This document shows, in pieces, positions 1 to 5,173 of a stretch of DNA of 5,286 bases. The number at the start of each line of letters is the position of its first letter. The first letter of the stretch is position 1. The stretch lies in contig PMKA01000270.1 in NCBI GenBank assembly GCA_003157575.1, forward strand, positions 4,010 to 9,295, written 5' to 3'. This DNA is from Opitutia bacterium. Its GTDB lineage: Bacteria > Verrucomicrobiota > Verrucomicrobiia > Opitutales > Opitutaceae. The notes under the pieces are model-generated. The model saw only the letters and a program-made list of their open reading frames with translations. It was not told the DNA's origin and made no database searches. The translations under genes were made by a program, and so were the position numbers.

Positions 1-402
1 CTTGAGGCTCGCATCGCCCTACCGTTGGATACCGACACCGGTAGCCTTCGCAGCGATCTACTTGTCCTGAGCCGCAGCATCTTTAATCTCCTTGTCAGCG
101 ATGTCGGTGACGTGGTGGTCCGATTGAGCGCCGAAGCACGCTCGGTGCCGGAACTGGCCCCCCGCTGGGCAGAATTCGTGGGCGCTCAAGCGGCCGCTAT
201 GCGATCGATCACGCAGCGCGGGATCATCCGCGGCGATCTGCCAGAAAATACGCCCGTTACCCTGATGCTGGATGCCCTCTTCGGTGCCCTGCTGATGCAA
301 TACATGGTGACACCGCCGTCACGCATGCGGCGACTTGCCAAGGAGGCCAACAATTATACCGAGGCCCTGGTCGACATGCTTCTGGCGGCCGTGGCGACGT
401 GA
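1..402 (+). CDS. TetR-family transcriptional regulator, C-terminal part (5' end outside window)
   Basis: The frame is open from the first base to the TGA at 400-402, giving 133 visible codons, so the true start and the N-terminal DNA-binding helix-turn-helix lie upstream of the window. The visible part is all-helical and fits the ligand-binding half of TetR regulators. A 'DTGSLRSDL' segment near the window start is followed by helices carrying 'LSAEARSVPELAPRW', 'QRGIIRGDLPEN', 'LMLDALFGALLMQYMVT' and a final 'EALVDMLLAAV' helix. This order matches the TetR C-terminal domain type in which a D-T-G-S-L-R/G-x-D-L motif opens the domain. Such proteins usually repress a nearby operon until a small hydrophobic ligand binds. 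Target and ligand cannot be read here. It is convergent with the dehydrogenase gene, so that gene is not in its operon. The family call is firm; the function is generic. Confidence 0.82.
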   Translation, partial: LEARIALPLDTDTGSLRSDLLVLSRSIFNLLVSDVGDVVVRLSAEARSVPELAPRWAEFVGAQAAAMRSITQRGIIRGDLPENTPVTLMLDALFGALLMQYMVTPPSRMRRLAKEANNYTEALVDMLLAAVAT

Positions 403-572
403 GGGCCGCGCAGCGATTGCCAAGTCGCGCAACGTGATTGGGCCCGATTTTGAGAACCGGAACGATTTGGGTTTGTGGCCGATGCCAGTGGGCTTACTTT
501 CGTCTGGTGCTCAGCACCGCCTGACTCGCGGCACCCGAAGCAGACAACGAGGTTCAGGAACCCGTTGCTAGC

Positions 573-590
573 AAAGGATCTTCGCGATCC
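573..590 (-). terminator. Weak candidate terminator for the dehydrogenase gene
   Basis: GGATC (576-580) and GATCC (586-590) form a 5-bp stem with a 5-base loop. Read on the minus strand the stem is followed by TTT (573-575), about 46 bases past the dehydrogenase stop. A separate perfect 10-bp palindrome, TTGCTAGCAA, lies next to it at 565-574. The stem is short and the T-run minimal, so this is only a candidate. Nothing else is visible in the 403-635 gap between the convergent genes. Confidence 0.22.
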
Positions 591-635
591 CATCACAGCG
601 CACGGCTGCCCACAGCGGCGCGCCTTGCCCGCCGA

Positions 636-1409
636 TCAGTTAACGGCCGAGAGCCGGCGAACCACGCCGGCAAGCGTCCGTGGCGACAGCCGGCGGGCAC
701 GCCACAGCACTTTGGTCGAGGCGCCGGGAAAGACGTAGATCCCCGCATGCCGCCGGCTCAACGACGCCTCGACGGCCTGGATCACCTGCTCTGGAGCCAC
801 GGGCCGCGACAGATTCTTCAGCCGCTCGGACATTCCGTGCGCCATGATGTCGTCGAGCATCGGCGTCTGGACTGCTCCGGGGCAGACGCACCGCACGCGG
901 ATACCGCTGCTCTCCAGCTCCATAGCCAAGGTCTCCGCAAAGCCCACCACGGCAAACTTGGTGGCCGTGTAGGCGGCCATCCCGGGCGTGGGCATCCATC
1001 CCGCCAGCGACGCGAACAGCACGATCTCACCGGCGCCGCGGGCGGACATGCCCGGCAGCACGGCCTTCACCCAACGCACCGTCCCGAGGTAGTTGACGTT
1101 CATCGAACGTTCGAAGGCGCCTGTAGGCAAATCCTCGATGCGGCCCGGGAGCGCGATGCCGGCGGCGTTGACCAATCGGTCGACCGCGCCGAACCGTTCC
1201 ACAACGGACTGCGCGGTGGAGGTCACTTGGCTGTCATCGCACACGTCGCACGGGTACGGCATCACACCGGTCTCGGCGGCGACAGCGTCCAGTTGCGGTC
1301 CGGGGAGATCGACAGCGGCCACAGCCCATCCCGCTGCTGCGAGCCGCTCCGTCGTCAGTCTGCCCATTCCGCTGGCAGCACCCGTCACCACGGCGATTCT
1401 GGTGGCCAT
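636..1409 (-). CDS. Classical short-chain dehydrogenase/reductase (SDR), NAD(P)-dependent
   Basis: A complete 257-residue protein of classical SDR length. The Rossmann cofactor motif TGxxxGxG is T9-G16 (TGAASGMG). D34 at the end of the second strand favours NAD over NADP by the usual SDR rule. D55 contacts the adenine ring in this family, and NAAG is at 81-84. The catalytic tetrad is intact: N106 (VNYLG), S134, Y147 and K151 (YTATK), with S134 exactly 13 residues before Y147. The post-catalytic PG (177-178) and T182 are also present. The C-terminus ends in a basic tail (about 233-253) that may touch membrane or substrate; that is inference. Start: AGGAGA at 1416-1421 lies six bases before the ATG at 1407-1409. 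The gene is convergent with the TetR gene and divergent from the winged-helix gene. It oxidises an alcohol or reduces a ketone; the substrate is unknown. Confidence 0.94.
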   Translation of the reverse strand: MATRIAVVTGAASGMGRLTTERLAAAGWAVAAVDLPGPQLDAVAAETGVMPYPCDVCDDSQVTSTAQSVVERFGAVDRLVNAAGIALPGRIEDLPTGAFERSMNVNYLGTVRWVKAVLPGMSARGAGEIVLFASLAGWMPTPGMAAYTATKFAVVGFAETLAMELESSGIRVRCVCPGAVQTPMLDDIMAHGMSERLKNLSRPVAPEQVIQAVEASLSRRHAGIYVFPGASTKVLWRARRLSPRTLAGVVRRLSAVN

Positions 1410-1523
1410 CTACCGTCTCCTTCTCCGGTCGCGTGCAGGGCGCAGTGAAGCTGCCGCCACGGCGCTTGGTGGTGAGGTCGCAGGTCTGGTCAAGCACCCG
1501 AAGCGACTATGATCGGTCCCTGC

Positions 1524-1551
1524 TATACATCTGAAGGATATACATTCAGAA
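1524..1551. promoter_or_regulatory. Candidate operator in the divergent intergenic region
   Basis: An A/T-rich island in GC-rich sequence holds two direct copies of TATACAT (1524-1530 and 1539-1545), 15 bp apart, each followed by a related CTGAAG / TCAGAAG sequence. Overlapping them is an inverted repeat, CTGAA (1531-1535) with TTCAG (1545-1549). It lies between the divergent dehydrogenase (ATG at 1409) and winged-helix (ATG at 1628) genes, so a bound protein could affect both. TATACAT also resembles a plus-strand -10 element, but I see no convincing -35 partner. Which protein binds is unknown; the winged-helix product is one option by proximity. Confidence 0.33.
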
Positions 1552-1585
1552 GTCAGGGGATTGGCTCGCCGCCTAACAACTGACG

Positions 1586-1611
1586 TCGCCACGATGGCGA
1601 TCTAAGGATCG
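1586..1611 (+). promoter_or_regulatory. Two overlapping leader hairpins upstream of the winged-helix gene
   Basis: TCGCCA (1586-1591) and TGGCGA (1595-1600) form a perfect 6-bp inverted repeat with a 3-base spacer. CGATC (1598-1602) and GATCG (1607-1611) form a second perfect 5-bp repeat with a 4-base spacer. They share bases 1598-1600, so only one can be a full hairpin in RNA at a time. The second ends three bases before the Shine-Dalgarno GGAAGGA (1614-1620). As DNA, the 15-bp first dyad could instead be an operator. Either role is inference. Confidence 0.3.
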
Positions 1612-1627
1612 TCGGAAGGATTCGGTG

Positions 1628-2233
1628 ATGATCGAGCTGAAGGTGCTGCAAGCAGTTCGCCTCAAAGGCCGAATTGATCCGGCCGACATCGCAGCCGCCG
1701 CCGGTGAAGACCCCACCGCTGTCGCCGCGGCCGTTAGAGCGGCAACCGAGGCAGGATTGCTCATCGAGGGTAAGACGGTCCGGCTCTCCCCGGAGGGTCG
1801 TACCCGACTCAAAGAGCTGCTCGCGGCTGAGCGGGAGAACGCAGACCAGGCTGCTATCGGCGGCGCCTACGAAAAATTCCGCAGCGTTAATGCTGATTTC
1901 AAGACGTTGGTGGCGGATTGGCAGCTCAAGAACGGCGAACCGAATATGCACGACGACGAAGAATACGACTCGGCGGTGTTGGCCCGACTCGCTGACGTGC
2001 ACGAGCGAGTGACACCCATTACCACGGCCGTTGCGAACGAACTGCCCCGTCTGGCAAGCTATTCGGACAAGTTAGCGGCCGCATTGGCGAAAGTGCAATC
2101 GGGAGAGACGACCTGGCTGACGCGTCCGATCGTCGACTCGTATCACACCGTGTGGTTTGAGCTGCACGAGGAACTGATCCTCGCGGCCGGACTCACCCGG
2201 GAAAGTGAGGCGCAGGCCGGGCACGCGCATTAG
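1628..2233 (+). CDS. Winged-helix protein with C-terminal helical domain, function unknown
   Basis: GTG (1625) and ATG (1628) are adjacent in-frame starts. I chose ATG because GGAAGGA (1614-1620) is 7 bases before it but only 4 before GTG. The 201-residue product begins with a winged helix-turn-helix: helices around 3-12, 17-25 and a likely recognition helix 28-44, then a wing, 45-57 (IEGKTVRLSPEG). An Arg/Glu linker (58-70) leads to an all-helical domain with 'YEKFRSVNADFKTLVADWQ' at 81-99 and a highly regular 'DSYHTVWFELHEELI' at 170-184. The rich W/H/E pattern suggests a conserved ligand or partner surface. It could be annotated MarR-like from its N-terminus, but it lacks the usual MarR dimerisation helices. 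I have only an uncertain recollection of similar proteins beside PEP-utilising/PPDK-like enzymes in actinobacteria; none is encoded here. It may bind DNA, possibly its own leader. Confidence 0.87.
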   Translation: MIELKVLQAVRLKGRIDPADIAAAAGEDPTAVAAAVRAATEAGLLIEGKTVRLSPEGRTRLKELLAAERENADQAAIGGAYEKFRSVNADFKTLVADWQLKNGEPNMHDDEEYDSAVLARLADVHERVTPITTAVANELPRLASYSDKLAAALAKVQSGETTWLTRPIVDSYHTVWFELHEELILAAGLTRESEAQAGHAH

Positions 2234-2433
2234 GGCGCCGAGCGTCGGCAGCCGATGGCAGTCGCCGTCGACTTGGAGTGCGCCCGAACCCGAGACTTTC
2301 GGCATCACGACCGCAACCGCGCCACCCCTCGGGTAAACCCTCGTTCCGGAAGCAGTGGGCACGGCGTGCGCCCAGATGACGGACAAGGGCGCAGTTTCAC
2401 AGTCCACCACTGGGGGCTACTTGTAAAACTAGG
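2234..2433. other. Non-coding stretch after the winged-helix gene, with a weak hairpin
   Basis: No frame on either strand looks like a protein with a plausible start and ribosome-binding site. Just after the winged-helix stop, GCCGA (2237-2241) and TCGGC (2245-2249) form a 5-bp stem with a 3-base loop and no T-run, at best a weak terminator. Apart from this, I see no RNA gene or repeat before the candidate promoter at 2434. Confidence 0.45.
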
Positions 2434-2461
2434 TTGACGTTGTAACCAACGGCGTTATCGT
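2434..2461 (+). promoter_or_regulatory. Candidate promoter with internal dyad, upstream of the crotonase gene
   Basis: TTGACG (2434-2439) matches five of six bases of the -35 consensus. It is followed after 16 bp by TATCGT (2456-2461), which fits the mycobacterial TANNNT -10 pattern. Transcription would begin near 2468 and give a leader of about 110 bases. Between the boxes, CGTTG (2438-2442) and CAACG (2447-2451) form a dyad with a 4-bp spacer, well placed for a repressor to block polymerase. This is the best promoter-like sequence in the window, but it is unproven. Confidence 0.45.
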
Positions 2462-2576
2462 AAGACGCATTTGCGGCGAAGGCCCAATTCCGCGTCACCG
2501 CTGCCTGCCGGCACTGAAGACTGGGCCGAGTATTCGGGCGGTTGGAGAGCGGACCCCGAGAACGCGAGGAGCGTGC

Positions 2577-3359
2577 GTGACAGACATGACCGACTTTGAG
2601 ACCATCGAATTCCACGTCAGCGACCATGTCGCGACGCTGACGCTCAATCGGCCCGAGAAGCTGAATTCCTTCAATGAACGTATGGCTAGCGAGGTGGCGA
2701 CAGCCTGGCGCCGGACCCGGGACGACGAGGACATTCGGGTCGCCATTGTCCGGGGTAACGGCGAGCGGGCCTTCTGCACGGGAATCGACGTCGGGGATGG
2801 TCCGTGGTGGTATCACGAGCCGATCTTCAACCAGGAGGATCCCGGCGTCCTGCTGGGCCCCAAGGCGCACCGGGTGTGGAAGCCGGTGATCGCGGCACTG
2901 CACGGCATGGTGGCCGGCGGCGGAATGTATTTCGTCAACGAGTCCGATTTTGCGATCTGCTCGGAATCGGCGGTATTCTTCGACCCGCACGCCAACGCCG
3001 GCGTCGTGTCCGCGCTCGAGCCGATGGGCATGCTGGCCCGCGGGGTGCCCTTCGGGGACGTGATGCGCTGGGCATTGCTCGGCAGCGAAGAACGACTCAG
3101 TGCCCATACCGCGCTGCGGATCGGGCTGGTTACCGAGGTCGTGCCGGACGATCAATTGCGCTCCCGTGCAGCGGAATTAGCGGAAGAGATAGCGGCGCGC
3201 CGACCACAGGCTATCCAGGGCACCGTGCGCGCGCTGTGGGAGGCGCGCGATCTGCCGCCGAGCGTCGCTCAACGACACGGGCTGTCCTACACCCATATCG
3301 GCAACGCCGGCGCCGATACCGATTCGCGCGCCAACAAGCGCGCGCCACGTACCCGCTGA
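2577..3359 (+). CDS. Crotonase-family protein (enoyl-CoA hydratase/isomerase-like) with atypical active site
   Basis: A complete 260-residue protein of normal crotonase length. GTG at 2577 is chosen because GAGGAG (2566-2571) lies 5 bases before it; the in-frame ATG at 2586 would be 14 bases away. Fold markers: 'VATLTLNRPEKLNSFN' (18-33), first oxyanion-hole segment 'AFCTGID' (65-71), second 'LHGMVAGGG' (108-116), and 'ALRIGLVTEVVP' (179-190). By remembered alignment with rat mitochondrial hydratase, the two catalytic glutamates correspond to Y118 (GGGMY) and H138 (FFDPH). The position used by enoyl-CoA isomerases, dienoyl-CoA isomerase and 4-chlorobenzoyl-CoA dehalogenase corresponds to A146. 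E148, two residues later, is the nearest carboxylate. It probably binds an acyl-CoA in the cytoplasm, but simple hydratase activity should not be assumed. The last ~15 residues are a basic tail. It stands alone, apparently with its own promoter. Confidence 0.92.
   Translation: MTDMTDFETIEFHVSDHVATLTLNRPEKLNSFNERMASEVATAWRRTRDDEDIRVAIVRGNGERAFCTGIDVGDGPWWYHEPIFNQEDPGVLLGPKAHRVWKPVIAALHGMVAGGGMYFVNESDFAICSESAVFFDPHANAGVVSALEPMGMLARGVPFGDVMRWALLGSEERLSAHTALRIGLVTEVVPDDQLRSRAAELAEEIAARRPQAIQGTVRALWEARDLPPSVAQRHGLSYTHIGNAGADTDSRANKRAPRTR
3325..3344 (+). terminator. GC-rich hairpin at the 3' end of the crotonase gene
   Basis: CGCGCGC (3325-3331) and GCGCGCG (3338-3344) form a perfect 7-bp all-G/C stem with the loop CAACAA, inside the last codons and 12 bases before the stop codon. 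No T-run follows. It could stabilise the mRNA 3' end or aid U-less termination, or simply reflect GC-rich codons for the basic tail. Confidence 0.22.
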
Positions 3360-3517
3360 CGCGGTGAACGGGGATACTTCCCTCAATGCGGCGCGATAGT
3401 TCGAACTCGCACAGCCGACCGGGCGCCGCGCGGTGTCGGTCACAGGGAAAAGGTAATGGCCCCGATGGTAAGGCTCTGCCGTGAGTCGAGCGGTCCTCCA
3501 GACAACAGCCTTGGCCA

Positions 3518-3539
3518 CTGACGGTGTACGTGCCGTCAG
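3518..3539. repeat. Inverted repeat in the gene-poor stretch
   Basis: CTGACGG (3518-3524) and CCGTCAG (3533-3539) are perfect 7-bp inverted arms separated by 8 bases. It could be a regulatory dyad or an RNA stem. No gene start lies close downstream, so its role is unclear. Confidence 0.4.
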
Positions 3540-3683
3540 AACTGATGGGGGCGACGTACATGGGGTGGCTACCCATAGATGCATCGTCGCTCAGGCGACC
3601 GACCGACTGGTCATTGCGAAGGTCGCAGCGACGGTTGGTGCACCAGCGGGTATCGACTGCGATCGCGGCGCTTGATGGCGAAC

Positions 3684-3711
3684 GAGCGGAAAGGCGGTGG
3701 GCCTTTCGCTC
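3684..3711. terminator. Strong bulged hairpin, candidate terminator or small-RNA element
   Basis: GAGCG (3684-3688) and AAAGGC (3690-3695) pair with GCCTTT (3701-3706) and CGCTC (3707-3711). The result is an 11-bp stem with one bulged G (3689) and a 5-base loop, GGTGG. It is the longest near-perfect hairpin I found in the window and lies outside any supported gene, 325 bases past the crotonase stop. The A- and T-runs sit inside the stem and no T-tract follows on either strand, so classical intrinsic termination is uncertain. Other palindromes lie just upstream: TGGTGCACCA at 3636-3645 and GCGATCGC at 3659-3666. Confidence 0.4.
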
Positions 3712-3929
3712 CGATGGGCAAGTGAACCGCTTATGCCGCAGCGTCACGTACACGGCCACCAACGGCCGGATCGAGTTCATCCAGGTAAACCCGTGCGACG
3801 GACCGACATCTTGGCCTTATTTCCTGATTCGGCCACGACGGGGCGCGTGCGCGGCGATCCGCGTTCTGGCCGTGGCGGGTTGCCGCGCTCACATGCGATT
3901 AATTCTGTGATCCAGGACACGCTCCATGA

Positions 3930-3959
3930 TAATATCAAGAATCTAGATGAACGATATTA
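3930..3959. promoter_or_regulatory. 30-bp operator-like dyad upstream of the AraC-family gene
   Basis: The outer arms TAATATC (3930-3936) and GATATTA (3953-3959) are perfect inverted repeats. The inner 8-bp palindrome ATCTAGAT (3941-3948) has exactly the same centre (between 3944 and 3945). The two layers are separated by 4 unmatched bases on each side. The site lies in the most A/T-rich segment of the window, about 95 bases before the AraC-type start codon. TAATAT also fits a TANNNT -10 element, so the dyad may overlap a promoter. The symmetry suggests a dimeric repressor site, since AraC-type sites are more often direct repeats. The binder is unknown. Confidence 0.45.
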
Positions 3960-4054
3960 ACCGCTTGGCCGGGAACCCTTACCGAGGCCGTTAGACAAGG
4001 TCGACGACCGTTGGCTGACCGCTCCATTCGATTCGTGCTGATCGGAGGCTCACA

Positions 4055-5173
4055 ATGACCGCTCCGCAACGGAACGATCAGCCCTTCAACCGATCCCGGC
4101 CCGAACCGGCCGGCAGAGTGCTGCTTTTCGATCGGCGACTGCGAGGCAGAAGAGCCCCTCTTTACGCCTCCGGTGCAGATCTGGGCTACACCATGCCGGC
4201 GCATCAGGTCCAGGAATTCGTCCGCCTTGCGATCAAGCACCGATGGGATCTGCCTGCGTTTGTGCGGATGGCAAAGATCTCCCCGCCCACACATCTGCAC
4301 CACTGTCTAGAGATCACGCGCAGCAACGTCACGCTTGGGACACAACATTTGTGGCGTGTCGCAGACGACGATCTGATGGGTCTGGGCAGGATCAGCCTGC
4401 CGAGCGGAGCACTCCGGCTGCTCGCGTTCGCCCTGTGCAGCGCGCCGACCTTGGCCACCGCAGTAACGCGCTACGGAGAGTTCCGCGCCGCACTTCCGGG
4501 GCTGCCGGCCCTCACGGTCGAACAGTCCGGGGATATCGCGTCACTGTCGATCGACCTCGCCGCGTTAGACGCATGCGTCGGTCTGGTGTCCGAGGGACTG
4601 CTGGCGGTCGTACACCGCGTTATCAACTGGGCGATCCGACGGCCGCTCGTCCTTCGTCGGGTGGACTTCCCCCACCCCAGGCCGGCAGGACCCACGAATT
4701 ATCACATGGTGTTCGGAGCACCGACGCTCTTCGATGCACCGAAGGCCGCGCTTGTCTTCAACGCCGACGTGCTGGCCGAACCGTTGGTACGCAGTCACGA
4801 CGATGTCGAGCGCTTTCTCGAAGACGCTCCGGCCAGCCTGCTCGCCGAGTGCGACTTCTACACCTCCCACAGCGACCGAGTACGCCGCATCATCGAGGAC
4901 CGCCTCGGAAATCCGCCGTGCACCATTGAGCAGATCGCCGCCGGAGTCGGGATGAGTCGGCCGACGCTCTGGCGCCGGCTGCGTGAGGAGAACACGTCGA
5001 TCTCGGAGATCCGCGATCAGGTGTTGCGCGAAGCCGCCCTGACCAGCCTGGCGCGCGGTGACGAAACCATTGCGGAGCTGTCGCAGCGCCTGGGATTCTC
5101 CGAACCCAGCGCCTTCAGCCGAGCGTTCAGACGCTGGACGGGATACTCGCCCAGTAACTACCAGACACGCTAG
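4055..5173 (+). CDS. AraC-family transcriptional regulator with arabinose-type N-terminal domain
   Basis: The ATG at 4055 follows GGAGG (4044-4048) by 6 bases. The product is 372 residues, some 30 longer than the typical ~340 of the VirS/OruR-type subfamily. The extra part is a basic N-terminal extension (about 1-46); a start at M47 (4193) would give the usual length but has no comparable ribosome-binding site. The domain at about 50-245 fits the arabinose-binding-type AraC N-terminus, including 'LWRVADDDLMGLGRISLPSG' (99-118), 'LCSAPTLATAVTRYGEF' (127-143) and 'DFPHPRP' (204-210). The C-terminal AraC DNA-binding domain has a first helix-turn-helix at about 290-311 (IEQIAAGVGMSRPTLWRRLR) and a second at about 337-360, with the signature 'LGFSEPSAFSRAFRRWTGYSPSNY'. 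Such proteins usually activate a neighbouring lipid or catabolic operon. The likeliest target is the convergent gene's operon or genes outside the window, by inference. Confidence 0.94.
   Translation: MTAPQRNDQPFNRSRPEPAGRVLLFDRRLRGRRAPLYASGADLGYTMPAHQVQEFVRLAIKHRWDLPAFVRMAKISPPTHLHHCLEITRSNVTLGTQHLWRVADDDLMGLGRISLPSGALRLLAFALCSAPTLATAVTRYGEFRAALPGLPALTVEQSGDIASLSIDLAALDACVGLVSEGLLAVVHRVINWAIRRPLVLRRVDFPHPRPAGPTNYHMVFGAPTLFDAPKAALVFNADVLAEPLVRSHDDVERFLEDAPASLLAECDFYTSHSDRVRRIIEDRLGNPPCTIEQIAAGVGMSRPTLWRRLREENTSISEIRDQVLREAALTSLARGDETIAELSQRLGFSEPSAFSRAFRRWTGYSPSNYQTR

Larger units (their letters stand above)
3360..4054. other. Gene-poor stretch of about 700 bases, possibly with a decayed gene
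   Basis: No frame has a good start, ribosome-binding site and recognisable product. Two antiparallel frames stay open over much of it: minus strand from about 3816 down to 3211, and plus strand from 3485 to 3910. They share third codon positions. By my hand count over about 90 codons (roughly 3500-3780), those shared positions are about 73% G/C against about 55-57% at the other two, a coding-like bias. The minus frame has a stop just upstream (3817-3819) and runs into antisense of the crotonase gene. It could be the remnant of a secreted-protein gene, but I cannot name a family. The stretch also holds a palindrome AGTTCGAACT (3398-3407), several hairpins listed separately, and an A/T-rich end (about 3895-3960) that probably serves the AraC gene. 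Confidence 0.5.

Noticed and set aside
747..1448. 233-codon plus-strand open frame
   Set aside because: Antisense shadow of the dehydrogenase gene; the His/Gly/Arg-rich product has no domain.
1625..1627. GTG as start of the winged-helix gene
   Set aside because: It is only four bases from GGAAGGA, while the next codon is ATG with seven-base spacing; the difference is one residue.
2072..2410. 112-codon minus-strand open frame
   Set aside because: About half lies antisense to the winged-helix gene, which has a better start and clear domains. The product has no recognisable motif.
2397..3155. 252-codon minus-strand open frame
   Set aside because: Mostly antisense to the crotonase gene, whose motifs are unmistakable. 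Long antisense frames are expected in GC-rich coding DNA.
3398..3407. AGTTCGAACT palindrome as a possible tRNA T-arm or attachment site
   Set aside because: No cloverleaf arms, anticodon stem or acceptor stem can be built around it, and no integrase gene or matching repeat is present.
3456..3521. 21-codon plus-strand reading frame as a possible leader peptide
   Set aside because: The AAAAGG-like sequence is only two bases from the ATG, too close for a working ribosome-binding site, and no gene follows that it could control.
3697..3960. 87-codon plus-strand open frame ending just before the AraC leader, with the same frame open from 3481 apart from one TGA at 3673-3675
   Set aside because: The product has no recognisable motif, its frame does not match the G/C-rich third-position pattern, and its end runs through the A/T-rich operator-like dyad.
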